This document shows positions 1-8,406 of a DNA stretch of 64,000 bases, piece after piece. The notes below the pieces were generated by a model. It was not told where the DNA came from. It worked only from the letters and a program-made list of their open reading frames with translations, and ran no database searches. The position numbers and the translations under genes were made by a program. Source of the DNA: CAYVQE01 sp964633205 (GTDB lineage: Bacteria; Myxococcota; B64-G9); the NCBI GenBank assembly GCA_964633205.1, contig CAZWFN010000012.1, positions 1 to 64,000 of the forward strand. The letters are read 5' to 3'. The stretch's first letter is position 1; the number at the start of each line of letters is the position of its first letter.

Positions 1-3000
1 TGCCGCCGCCGTCGCCCGAGGGGGTGCCGCGGCCCTGGTCGCCCTGGCCGTCCTCGCCGTCCGGGCTGCCGGGCCCGCCGCTGGCCACGGGGTGGCCGTC
101 GAGCTCGCCGTCACCGCCGCCGCCGCCGCCGGCGCCGCCGGGGCCGGCCGCGCCGCCGTCGGCCGGGTTGAAGTAACCGGTCTCGCCGGCGAAGCCCGAG
201 ACGTAGATCTCACCGCGGATGGACACGTCGCCGGTGGCCAGCAGCTGCAGCGGCACATCGCCGGTGCCGTAGACCACCGCCCCGGTCTCGACGACCACAT
301 TGTCGCAGGTTTGCACCCCGCTCCAGAAGACCACCTCGCCCGCGCCCACGAGGCAGTCTGCGGGGCCGGTGTCCTCGAGCACCTCGAACTGCACCGCAGT
401 CTCGCCGGCCAGGTTGGACAAGGTCACCTGGGTCGGTCCCAGGGGGGCGTCGGCGGCGATCTGGAAGGTGGCGAAGAGGTAGAGACCCGAGGCCTGGTAG
501 CTGATGTTGGAGATGGCGATGCCCGGGTTGTCGGTCACCAGCGTACAGCCGAGCAGGCCGCTGCCGTAGAAGCCGACGCGTACCGAGCGGCCCCGCAGCC
601 CGCTGTCCGGCGACACGGTGCTGACCTGGGGCACGTCGACCACCCACAGCTCGCGGGCGGCCGAGGTGCCGCCGCCGGGTGCCGGTGTGTGGACGGTGAC
701 CTGGCGGATGGCCACCGCGCTGACCGCGGAGGCCGGCAGGCTGGCGCTGAGCATGGCGGAGTCGATAAAGGTCGTGGCCAAATCGCCGCCGTCGAGCTGC
801 AGCACCGATGTGGGCACGAAGCCCGAGCCCAGGCCATACAGCTCGGTGCCGGCGGCGCCCACCACCACCTGCTCGGGGTCGATGGCGCTCAGCACGGGCA
901 CCGGGTAGTCGGCCACCGTGATGCTGGTGCTGTCGCTGAAGCCCGAGTTGCGGGCGGTGATGGTCACCGGCCCGCCCGGCGCCAGCGCCGAGGCCAGGCC
1001 GTCGGCGTCGATGGCGACCACGCCGGCATCCGATGTCTCGTAGCTGGTGCCGCTGGCCGCGGCGGTCAGGTCGCTCTGCGTGCCGTCGGAGTAGAAGCCG
1101 GTGACGGTCAGCTGCAGCGTCTCGCCCACGTCCAGCCCGGCGCTGGCCGGGGAAATCTCGATGCGTTCGAGCAAGGGCTGGGCGACCGAGACCAGGCAGC
1201 CATCGTCGAAGCCGCCGAAGGTGGCGCTGACGGTGGCCTGGCCGCCGGCCAGGGCGTCGACGCGGCCGGTGGCATCGACGGTGGCCACGCCCGGGTCGGA
1301 GGAGCTGTAGCCGGCCACGGCGGTGACGTCCTGGCGCGAGCCGTCGGAGTAGAGGGCCTCGACGCTCAGCCGCAGGGTGTCGCCCACGTCGAGGCTTGCG
1401 CTGGCGGGCAGCACCTGGATGCCGATCAGCTCGGGCTGGCCCTCGACCTCGATCGCCACCTGGTCGTCGAAGTCGGCGAAGGAGCCGACCACCGCAGCGC
1501 TGCCGGCGCCCTGGGCCGTCACCTCACCGCCCGCGGCGACGGTGACCACCGCTGGATCGCTGGTGGCGAATTCGGTCCGGGCGGTCACCTCCTCGATGCG
1601 GCCGTCGCTGTACATGGCGAAGGCCTGCAGTTGCTCGCGTTCACCCACCTGCAGCGCGAGCTGGTCGGGCTCGATCCAGAAGTCGACGACCTCGGCGCCC
1701 ACCACCGTGACCGCGCATTGGTCCGCAAAACCGCCGAAGGTGACATTGATCTCCGCCTGGCCCGGGTCCACGCCGCGCACCAGGCCGCTCGGCTCGACCG
1801 TGGCCACCGCCGGGGATGAGGAGCTGTAGCCCGCCCGGGAGGTCACGTTCTCGCTGGAGCCGTCCGAGTAGAGCGCGGTGACGGTGAGCTGGAAGCTCTG
1901 GCCGGGATCGATCTGCCGGCTGGACGGCGAGACCTCGATGCCGATCAGCTCCGGCTGGGCGAGGACGTCGATGGCGACCGTGTCCTCGAGACCCTGGAAC
2001 CGGCCGCTGATCAGGGCCTGGCCCTCGGCCGCAGCGGTGACCAGGCCGCCGCCGGCCACCTGGGCCACGCCCGGATTCGAGCTTTCGAACTCGGTCTCGG
2101 CGGTGACCTGCTCCAGGCCGCCGTCGTTGTAGCGCGCCCAGGCGGTGAGCTGGGCCTGTCCGCCCGGCTGCAGCTCGAGCTGGGCCGGCTCGAGCCAGAA
2201 GTCGACCAGCTCGACCTGGCGCACGGTGACCGAGCAGCGATCGCGCAGCCCCTCGAGCTGGGCGGTCACCGCCGATTGTCCCGGCGCATGTGCGGTCACC
2301 AGGCCGGCGGCCGACACGCTGGCCGCGCTGGGGTTGGAGGCGCTGTAGCTGGCCAGCGCGGTCACATCCTGCTGGCTGCCGTCGGAGTAGAAGCCGGTCA
2401 CGGTCAGCTGGGTCTGCTCGCCGATGTCGAGCGTCAGGCTGGCCGGCTCGACCTGCAGCTCGATCAGCTCCACCCCGCTCACCCGCACCTCGGCCGCGGC
2501 CAGCAGACCGCCGAAGCCGGCCCGCGCCAGGGTGCTGCCGCCCGCCACGGCCCGCACCAGGCCATCCGTGCCCACGGTGGCCACGCCGGGGTCATCGCTG
2601 CTCCAGTCGGCCTGATCGGTCACGTCGAGCTGGCTGCCGTCGGAGTAGAAGGCCAGCGCCTGCAGCGGCGCGGTCTGGCCGGGCGCCAGATCGACCGATT
2701 CGGGCAGGACTACCAGATCCACCGGCTGCGGTCCTCCGGTCACCACCACCGGCAGCTCGGTGGCCACGCTGGCGTTGCTGATGTGCACCAGCGCCTCGCC
2801 GGCGGCCACCGCGGTGATCAAGCCATCCGGTCCGGCGCTGGCCACCCCGGCGGGCTCGACCTGGTAGCGGGTGCCGGTGGCGGCGGCGGTCAGGTCGGCC
2901 TGGCTGCCGTCGTCGAAGCGGCCGCTGACCTGCAGCTGCGCCTGCTGGCCGACCGCCAGGGTCAAGCCATCGGGTTCCACCGCCAGCGATTCCAGGGTGC

Positions 3001-4150
3001 GGTCGAGTACCTCGATGTCGGCCGCGGCCGAAAAGCCCTGGTAGCGGGCCATCACCTGGGCCCCGCCGGGTGCCAACGCTTCGACCAGGCCGCCGGCCTG
3101 TACCGCGGCCACCATTGGGTTGGAGGAGGTGTAGTCGGCCTGGGCGGTGACGTCCAGTCGGCTGCCGTCGCTGTAGACGGCCGCGACCGCCAGCTGCAAC
3201 TGGCCGCCCAGCGACAGCTCGGCCCGCTGCGGGCTGATCTCGATTCCCTCGAGCTCACCACCCGCGGTGACGGTGATCTGCGCCACCGCCGACAGCTCGC
3301 GATAGACCGCGCTGATCTCGGCCTCGCCCGCGCGCAGGCCGGTGACCCGTCCGCCCGGTGAGACCTCGGCCACGGTGGCGTCCGAGCTGGAGAACACGCT
3401 CTCGGGATCGCCGGTCAACACCGCTTCCGAGCCGTCGGCGTAGGTGCCGACCAGCGTCAGGCCCAAAGTCTCGCCGACCGGCAGGTTGGCCGCGGCCGGT
3501 TGTAGGCTGAGCTCGACCAGCTCCGGCGTGCCATCGCCGACGCGCAATGTGCTGGTGGCGCTGAGGCCTTCGTGGTCGGCGGTGATCGTCGCCAGGCCCG
3601 GGTTCATGGCGAACACCAGGCCGTCGCCGGTGGGGGTGGCCACCGCCGGGGTATCACTGGTGTAGCTGGTGCCCAGCGCTCCCCGGGTCAGATCGATGTC
3701 GGTGCCATCGCTCAGCCGGCCGATGACGGTCAGCTGCAGACTCTCGCCCACGTCGACCTCGGCCGCGACCGGGGTGATCGCCAACTGATCGAGGCTGGCA
3801 TCGCGCACGCTGGCGTCGATGTGGTCCTGCTTGCCTTGCCAGGCGGCCAGCAGGCGCACCCGGCCGGGCGCTTCGGCCGTCAGCTGCATGTCTTCGTTCA
3901 GTCGCACCACGCCCGCTTGGTTCAGGCGTAGGAGCAGATCCGGCTCCGCGGTGACCTCGCGCAGGCTGCCGTCGGCGAAACGAGCCTCGACGGTCAGCTG
4001 CACCTGCTGGCCGATGTAGAGTTCGGGTGAATCGGGCAGCAAGCGCAGCGCGACCACCGCGTCGTCGTCCAGCGGCGCCGTGCGCCCGCAGGCGCCGAGG
4101 CCCGTGGCGAGTGCGGTCAATATGGCGAGCGTCTTGGTCAGCCGCAGCAT
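1..4150 (-). CDS. Giant lipoprotein with tandem Big_2 Ig-like repeats (3' end outside window)
   Basis: At least 1,383 residues are visible and the frame is open to the left edge, so the C terminus is missing. The start ATG at 4150 follows a GGGAGG ribosome site. The N terminus is a lipoprotein signal peptide ending in L-G-A-C, with Cys21 as the predicted lipidated residue. About twelve Ig-like domains of roughly 87 residues follow. Each carries a Y/F-S-D-G-S...D-V-T strand motif, seen as regularly spaced copies about 260 bp apart between about 3970 and 1080. This is the bacterial Ig-like group 2 (invasin/intimin) pattern. After the repeats (about 250-900) lie IPT/TIG-like and beta-rich segments, then a Gly/Asp/Pro-rich low-complexity tail at the edge. 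It is probably anchored in the outer membrane and surface exposed, as a stalk or adhesin. Ligand and function are unknown. Confidence 0.85.
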   Translation of the reverse strand, partial: MLRLTKTLAILTALATGLGACGRTAPLDDDAVVALRLLPDSPELYIGQQVQLTVEARFADGSLREVTAEPDLLLRLNQAGVVRLNEDMQLTAEAPGRVRLLAAWQGKQDHIDASVRDASLDQLAITPVAAEVDVGESLQLTVIGRLSDGTDIDLTRGALGTSYTSDTPAVATPTGDGLVFAMNPGLATITADHEGLSATSTLRVGDGTPELVELSLQPAAANLPVGETLGLTLVGTYADGSEAVLTGDPESVFSSSDATVAEVSPGGRVTGLRAGEAEISAVYRELSAVAQITVTAGGELEGIEISPQRAELSLGGQLQLAVAAVYSDGSRLDVTAQADYTSSNPMVAAVQAGGLVEALAPGGAQVMARYQGFSAAADIEVLDRTLESLAVEPDGLTLAVGQQAQLQVSGRFDDGSQADLTAAATGTRYQVEPAGVASAGPDGLITAVAAGEALVHISNASVATELPVVVTGGPQPVDLVVLPESVDLAPGQTAPLQALAFYSDGSQLDVTDQADWSSDDPGVATVGTDGLVRAVAGGSTLARAGFGGLLAAAEVRVSGVELIELQVEPASLTLDIGEQTQLTVTGFYSDGSQQDVTALASYSASNPSAASVSAAGLVTAHAPGQSAVTAQLEGLRDRCSVTVRQVELVDFWLEPAQLELQPGGQAQLTAWARYNDGGLEQVTAETEFESSNPGVAQVAGGGLVTAAAEGQALISGRFQGLEDTVAIDVLAQPELIGIEVSPSSRQIDPGQSFQLTVTALYSDGSSENVTSRAGYSSSSPAVATVEPSGLVRGVDPGQAEINVTFGGFADQCAVTVVGAEVVDFWIEPDQLALQVGEREQLQAFAMYSDGRIEEVTARTEFATSDPAVVTVAAGGEVTAQGAGSAAVVGSFADFDDQVAIEVEGQPELIGIQVLPASASLDVGDTLRLSVEALYSDGSRQDVTAVAGYSSSDPGVATVDATGRVDALAGGQATVSATFGGFDDGCLVSVAQPLLERIEISPASAGLDVGETLQLTVTGFYSDGTQSDLTAAASGTSYETSDAGVVAIDADGLASALAPGGPVTITARNSGFSDSTSITVADYPVPVLSAIDPEQVVVGAAGTELYGLGSGFVPTSVLQLDGGDLATTFIDSAMLSASLPASAVSAVAIRQVTVHTPAPGGGTSAARELWVVDVPQVSTVSPDSGLRGRSVRVGFYGSGLLGCTLVTDNPGIAISNISYQASGLYLFATFQIAADAPLGPTQVTLSNLAGETAVQFEVLEDTGPADCLVGAGEVVFWSGVQTCDNVVVETGAVVYGTGDVPLQLLATGDVSIRGEIYVSGFAGETGYFNPADGGAAGPGGAGGGGGGDGELDGHPVASGGPGSPDGEDGQGDQGRGTPSGDGGG

Positions 4151-4230
4151 GGCAACCCTCCCAATCACTTTGAATTCTAGATCGAATCGGCGCCGGCCGC
4201 CAGCCGCTGGCCGCCGTGCCGGCCTGCCGG

Positions 4231-4259
4231 TTGACGCTCTCGGACAGCCCGCCTATTCT
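4231..4259 (+). promoter_or_regulatory. Sigma-70-type promoter of the ECF sigma gene
   Basis: TTGACG (4231-4236) and TATTCT (4254-4259) are separated by exactly 17 bp. Transcription would start near 4266, leaving a leader of about 43 nt that contains the ribosome site of the sigma gene at 4309. The same 17-bp spacing and TATTCT/TATGCT-type -10 box recur at other promoters in this window. Confidence 0.6.
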
Positions 4260-4308
4260 GCTCGCACGGGGCCGGAGAACCCGGCCGCAGCCCGGGGGGA
4301 GGCGAGCC

Positions 4309-4920
4309 ATGGCCGAAACCGATGCCGAGCAGCGCGCAGCAGGGTCCGCGGCGGATCTGCAGCCCGAGAGCTGGGTCGACGCCCATGGTGATGCGCTCTA
4401 CCGCTATGCCATGATGCGGTTGCGCGATGCCGACGCCGCCGAGGAAGCGGTGCAGGAGACCTTCCTGGCCGCGCTGAAGGCCCGCGAACGTTTCAGCGGC
4501 CGCTCCAGCGTGCGCACCTGGCTGGTCAGCATCCTCAAGCACAAGATCGTCGACTACATCCGCAAGCGCACCCGCGAGAAGCCGACCAGTGAAGCGGATG
4601 CCTCCGAGACGCTCGAAGGCCTCGAGCAGGAGCTGTTCAACCGCTTCGGCCACTGGCGCGGCGGTCCCGCCAAGTGGCTGGTGGACCCTGACGAGGTCAG
4701 CCAGCGGGGCGAGTTTCGGGATGTCTTCGCCGGCTGTCTGCAAGATCTGCCCGCCAGGATGGCCGATGCCTTTGCCCTGCGCGAGCTCGACCAGCGGACG
4801 AGCGGGGAAATCTGTAAGGCACTGGGCATCACCGAGACCAACTTGTGGGTCATGCTCCACCGGGCGCGCTTGAAGCTGCGCGGTTGTTTGGAGACGAATT
4901 GGCTGAGCGAAACGGCGTGA
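4309..4920 (+). CDS. ECF-type sigma-70 family RNA polymerase sigma factor
   Basis: This 203-residue protein has a region 2 segment (about residues 25-90) with the ECF hallmarks D-A-D-A-A-E-E-A-V-Q-E-T-F and S-V-R-T-W-L-V-S-I-L-K-H-K-I-V-D-Y-I. Region 4 (about 140-200) has the helix-turn-helix S-G-E-I-C-K-A-L-G-I-T-E-T-N-L. The linker with F-G-H-W-R-G-G-P-A-K-W resembles the TIGR02943-like group of ECF factors. The start at 4309 is chosen because a GGGGGGAGG ribosome site lies just upstream. The next gene, 10 nt downstream, encodes a small zinc-binding anti-sigma-like protein, so the two form a sigma/anti-sigma module. The inducing signal cannot be read from the sequence. Confidence 0.93.
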   Translation: MAETDAEQRAAGSAADLQPESWVDAHGDALYRYAMMRLRDADAAEEAVQETFLAALKARERFSGRSSVRTWLVSILKHKIVDYIRKRTREKPTSEADASETLEGLEQELFNRFGHWRGGPAKWLVDPDEVSQRGEFRDVFAGCLQDLPARMADAFALRELDQRTSGEICKALGITETNLWVMLHRARLKLRGCLETNWLSETA

Positions 4921-4930
4921 AGGGTGTGCC

Positions 4931-5209
4931 ATGCTGACGTGCCGCGATGTGAGTCGTCTGGTCTCCGACAAGTTGGAGCGCGAGCTGCCGAGGCTGACCC
5001 GGTGGCGGATGCGCCTGCACCTCCTGCTGTGTCCGCAGTGCAAGCGCTACGCCCAGCAAGTGGAGTTCATGCATCGGGTCGCCGGTGATCTGTTCCGCGA
5101 GCTGCGCGACGAGATCCCCGGCACGCTGGGTCTTAGCGAAACAGCCCGCCAGCGCATCAAGGAATCGCTGCGCTTGGGCGCCTCACAAGGCAGACCGACC
5201 CAGAGCTGA
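4931..5209 (+). CDS. Small zf-HC2 anti-sigma factor-like protein
   Basis: This 92-residue soluble protein carries H-L-L-L-C-P-Q-C, the H-x3-C-x2-C core of the zf-HC2 (anti-sigma zinc finger) family, at about residues 32-39. An earlier Cys4 may complete the zinc site. It begins 10 nt after the ECF sigma gene and has no membrane segment. It therefore resembles soluble, ZAS-type, redox-responsive anti-sigma factors that release their sigma factor when the zinc thiols are oxidised. Binding to the neighbouring sigma factor is inferred from gene order and family. Confidence 0.8.
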   Translation: MLTCRDVSRLVSDKLERELPRLTRWRMRLHLLLCPQCKRYAQQVEFMHRVAGDLFRELRDEIPGTLGLSETARQRIKESLRLGASQGRPTQS

Positions 5210-5283
5210 TCCCATCCGCGAAATGTAAGCCGAGCGGTCGCTGTACGACTGACTGGAAGAGCGCGCCGGGGAAGGCGTGGGCG

Positions 5284-7470
5284 ATGAAAATCCGGTCGCG
5301 TACAAGGACGGCCAAGCTCGCCACCGCGGTGGTGTGCGGAGGACTTCTCATGAGTGCCGAGACGGCGAAAACGCAGCGACTGACACGAGACGAGGCCGTG
5401 CGCGAACCGGCGCAAGTCCGGCGCGCCGGGAACCGTCTGGCCGGTGAGCGATCACTCTATCTACGCCAGCACGGGCACAACCCGGTGGACTGGTTCCCCT
5501 GGCGACAAGACGCGCTCGACCGCGCCCGCGAGCTGGATCGGCCCATCTTTCTGTCCGTGGGCTATAGCTCTTGCCACTGGTGTCACGTGATGGAGCGCGA
5601 GGTCTTCGAGCACGACGATGTGGCCGCGGTGCTCAACGCGCATTTCGTGCCCATCAAGGTCGACCGCGAGGACCGCCCCGATCTGGATGCCGTCTACATG
5701 GAGGCGGTGGTGGCCATGACCGGCAGCGGGGGCTGGCCGATGTCGGTGTTTTTGACCCCGGCCGGCAAACCCTTCTTCGGCGGCACCTACTTCCCGAAGG
5801 AGCAGTTCATGCTGCTGCTCGAACGCGTGCGGCAGGCCTATCGCGACGAGCGCAGCAAGCTCGAGCAAGCCGGCGACCGACTGCGCGATCACATCGCGGC
5901 CGGGATCGATCCGGGTTCGGGCGGCGAGCTGGGCGGGCAGCTCTTCGAGCAGGCGGCGGCCCGCGCGGTGCAGACGGCCGATCGGCGCTGGGGCGGGATT
6001 CGCGGGCAGATGAAGTTCCCCATGCCGGTGCGCTGGCGTTTCCTCTTGCACCTGCTGCGCAAGACGGACGACCGCGAGCTGGACGTGTTGCTGCGCACGA
6101 CCCTGGATCACATGGCCTCGGGCGGGCTGCAGGATCAGCTGGGCGGTGGCTTTCACCGCTACTCGGTCGATCCGCACTGGGTGGTGCCGCATTTCGAAAA
6201 GATGCTCTACGACAACGCCCAGCTGGCCGGGCTCTACCTGGAGGCCGCGGCCGTGTTCGACCGAGCGCGCTATACCGAGGTGGCGCGGGCGACCCTCGAT
6301 TTCATGCTCGCCGAGATGCAGCTGCCGACCGGGGGCTTCGCGGCCAGCCTGGACGCCGACTCGGATGGCCGTGAGGGGGCCTACTACGTCTGGACGCCGG
6401 AGCAGCTGGCCGCCGTGGCCGGCGATCGGGACGGGCCTGTGCTGGCCGCCCTGCTCGGGGTGGATGCGGGCGGCAACTTCGACGGCGCTTCGGTGCTGAC
6501 CCGCCGCGCGGATCTGGACGCCTTGGCCCAGCGCTTCGAGAGCGAAGCCGACGAGTTGGCAGGGCTCCTCGATCGCCACCGCCAAGCGCTGTTGCGGGCG
6601 CGCGGGCAGCGGCCGCGGCCCGCCCTGGACGAAAAGGTGGTCACCGCCTGGAACGGCCTGGCCATCGCGGCGCTGGCCCATGGGGCGCGCGCCCTGGGAG
6701 AGCCGCGCTACCTGGCGGCGGCTCGAAGTGCGGCCGATTTCTTGTTGCGCGAGCACCGCCGCCAAGACGGCGGCCTGTACCGGGTGTCGAACGGGGGCCA
6801 GGCCGAGCACGCGGCGGTGCTGGACGACTACGCCCTGCTGGCCCAGGGCCTGCTGGCGCTCTACCAGGCCGGCGGCGGAGACGATGCGCTGTCTGCGGCA
6901 CTGGATCTGATCGCTTATGCCCGGACCCATTTCGCCCATCCGCAGGCGGGCTATTACCTGTCCGAGCAAGGTCGCCCGGCGCCGCTCGGCAGGCAGCGCG
7001 AGATCGCCGACGGCGTGCAGCCCTCGGGCAACGCCGCCCTGCTGGGCGCCCAGCTCGAAGCGGCGGCTTTGACCGGCCGCGAGGCCTGGCGCGAGGATGT
7101 GCGCAGCCAGCTCGAGAGTTTCTCCGGTCTGCTGGCACGGGCGGGGCTGGAAATGGCCGCCTGGAGCGACGTGGTCTTGAAGCTGGACGGGCCCTTCTAC
7201 GACGTGGTGGTGGCCGGCGATGCGTCCGCCCGCGACACCCAGGCCCTGTTGGCTGTCATCGACGCGCTGCAGGCGCCGCACGCGGTGCTGGCCCGCGTGC
7301 CGGCCTCCGGTGCGGATGCCGTGGCCCTGGAACGCGCGCCGGCGTTGGCCGGCAAGACGGCCATCGCCGGCGCGGCCACCGCCTACGTATGCCGGGCCGG
7401 CGCCTGCGAGCGGCCGACCGGTGAACCCGGGCAGCTGCGGCGACAGGTGATGGAGGGCTGGAAGCGCTGA
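5284..7470 (+). CDS. DUF255 thioredoxin-fold / glycoside-hydrolase-like protein (YyaL/SPATA20 family)
   Basis: A 728-residue protein. An N-terminal thioredoxin-like DUF255 domain has the family signature N-R-L-A-G-E-R-S...H-N-P-V-D-W (about 50-70) and an active-site-like S-S-C-H-W-C-H (Cys97 and Cys100). It is followed by a long alpha/alpha-barrel region resembling N-acylglucosamine 2-epimerases, with D-Q-L-G-G-G-F-H-R-Y and F-E-K-M-L-Y-D-N motifs. The biochemical role of this widespread family is not settled. Two starts are possible. ATG 5284 adds a basic, weakly hydrophobic leader that could be a signal peptide. ATG 5350 has a good GGAGGA site six bases upstream and gives the usual cytosolic form. 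It lies 74 bp after the anti-sigma gene, so a shared redox-stress role is possible but inferred. Confidence 0.9.
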   Translation: MKIRSRTRTAKLATAVVCGGLLMSAETAKTQRLTRDEAVREPAQVRRAGNRLAGERSLYLRQHGHNPVDWFPWRQDALDRARELDRPIFLSVGYSSCHWCHVMEREVFEHDDVAAVLNAHFVPIKVDREDRPDLDAVYMEAVVAMTGSGGWPMSVFLTPAGKPFFGGTYFPKEQFMLLLERVRQAYRDERSKLEQAGDRLRDHIAAGIDPGSGGELGGQLFEQAAARAVQTADRRWGGIRGQMKFPMPVRWRFLLHLLRKTDDRELDVLLRTTLDHMASGGLQDQLGGGFHRYSVDPHWVVPHFEKMLYDNAQLAGLYLEAAAVFDRARYTEVARATLDFMLAEMQLPTGGFAASLDADSDGREGAYYVWTPEQLAAVAGDRDGPVLAALLGVDAGGNFDGASVLTRRADLDALAQRFESEADELAGLLDRHRQALLRARGQRPRPALDEKVVTAWNGLAIAALAHGARALGEPRYLAAARSAADFLLREHRRQDGGLYRVSNGGQAEHAAVLDDYALLAQGLLALYQAGGGDDALSAALDLIAYARTHFAHPQAGYYLSEQGRPAPLGRQREIADGVQPSGNAALLGAQLEAAALTGREAWREDVRSQLESFSGLLARAGLEMAAWSDVVLKLDGPFYDVVVAGDASARDTQALLAVIDALQAPHAVLARVPASGADAVALERAPALAGKTAIAGAATAYVCRAGACERPTGEPGQLRRQVMEGWKR

Positions 7471-7540
7471 GCGCCGGCTGCAAACGGGGACGGAGTTGGC
7501 CCGAAGCGCCCAGGGAATCTCGGTTCGGCCGGTCGCGGGT

Positions 7541-7569
7541 TTGCATGCCGGCGGCGCCCTGGCTATGCT
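7541..7569 (+). promoter_or_regulatory. Sigma-70-type promoter of plsC-like gene
   Basis: TTGCAT (7541-7546) and TATGCT (7564-7569) are 17 bp apart, 33 nt upstream of the ATG at 7603. A CCGGAGG ribosome site lies between promoter and start codon. Confidence 0.5.
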
Positions 7570-7602
7570 GCCCATGAGCGCGACCCGTGACCGGAGGTTC
7601 CC

Positions 7603-8406
7603 ATGTCAGATCGCACCCCGCCGGCTGAGGAAGCGCACGACGAGCCCAGCCGCGATGCGCTGCGCCTGCTCTACCTGCCCTGGGCCTGGGGCGTGTTCGT
7701 GCCCTGGCTGGCCGTGAGCACCGTCTCCTTCGGCGCCACGGCCGTGGGTCTGTGCAAGGTCTCGCCACGGCTGGCCTTCCACATGGGGACGCTGTGGTCC
7801 TGGCTGCTGTGCCGGGCCAACTTCACCCGGGTCACGGTGCGCGGCCGCGCAAACGCCGTTCCGGGTCAGGCCTACGTGGTCATGTCAAACCACCAGAGCC
7901 ACTTCGACGTGCTGGCGCTGTACGGCCACTGGGGCCGGCAGTTTCGCTGGGTGATGAAGGAAGAGCTGCGGCGGGTGCCCGGGATCGGCTGGTACACAGC
8001 CGCCGGGGGGCACGTGTTCATCGACCGCTCCGATCGGCAGCAGGCCATCGAGTCGTTGCGCGCGGCCGGGCCGCGGCTGGCCGCCGAGGGCATCTCGGTG
8101 GTGTTCTTCCCGGAAGGCAGCCGATCGCCGGACGGGCGGCTGAAGCCGTTCAAAAAGGGCGGTTTTCGCATGGCCGAGGATCTCGACCTGCCCATCTTGC
8201 CGGTGAGCATCTCGGGTTCGCGCCACGTGCTGCCGGGCAAGACCCTGCGCCTGCTGCCCGGCCACATCCGCATCACCTTCCACGAGCCCATCGCCCCGGG
8301 CGACTACGGCCCAGAGCGGCGCGATGAATTGATGGCCGCCGTGCGCCAGCGGATCGCCTCCGGCCTGACGCCCTACGAACGGGGCGAGTCGGACCGCGAC
8401 GACTGA
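7603..8406 (+). CDS. plsC: 1-acyl-sn-glycerol-3-phosphate acyltransferase (PlsC family)
   Basis: A 267-residue membrane-associated acyltransferase that adds the second acyl chain to lysophosphatidate in phospholipid synthesis. The catalytic H-x4-D motif is N-H-Q-S-H-F-D (His97, Asp102). Block III is F-F-P-E-G-S-R-S (about 169-175), which contacts the glycerol phosphate. A hydrophobic segment near residues 30-50 and a second at about 55-70 can anchor it to the inner membrane. A CCGGAGG ribosome site precedes the ATG. Its last 34 bp overlap the convergent end of the CAP-domain gene on the other strand. Paralogous LPLAT acyltransferases use the same motifs, so the exact substrate is inferred. 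Confidence 0.9.
   Translation: MSDRTPPAEEAHDEPSRDALRLLYLPWAWGVFVPWLAVSTVSFGATAVGLCKVSPRLAFHMGTLWSWLLCRANFTRVTVRGRANAVPGQAYVVMSNHQSHFDVLALYGHWGRQFRWVMKEELRRVPGIGWYTAAGGHVFIDRSDRQQAIESLRAAGPRLAAEGISVVFFPEGSRSPDGRLKPFKKGGFRMAEDLDLPILPVSISGSRHVLPGKTLRLLPGHIRITFHEPIAPGDYGPERRDELMAAVRQRIASGLTPYERGESDRDD

Noticed and set aside
92..1819. 575-residue plus-strand open frame
   Set aside because: It is the antisense shadow of the Ig-repeat lipoprotein. Its His/Gly/Ala-rich composition has no family resemblance, and the minus-strand frame encodes clear Ig repeats.
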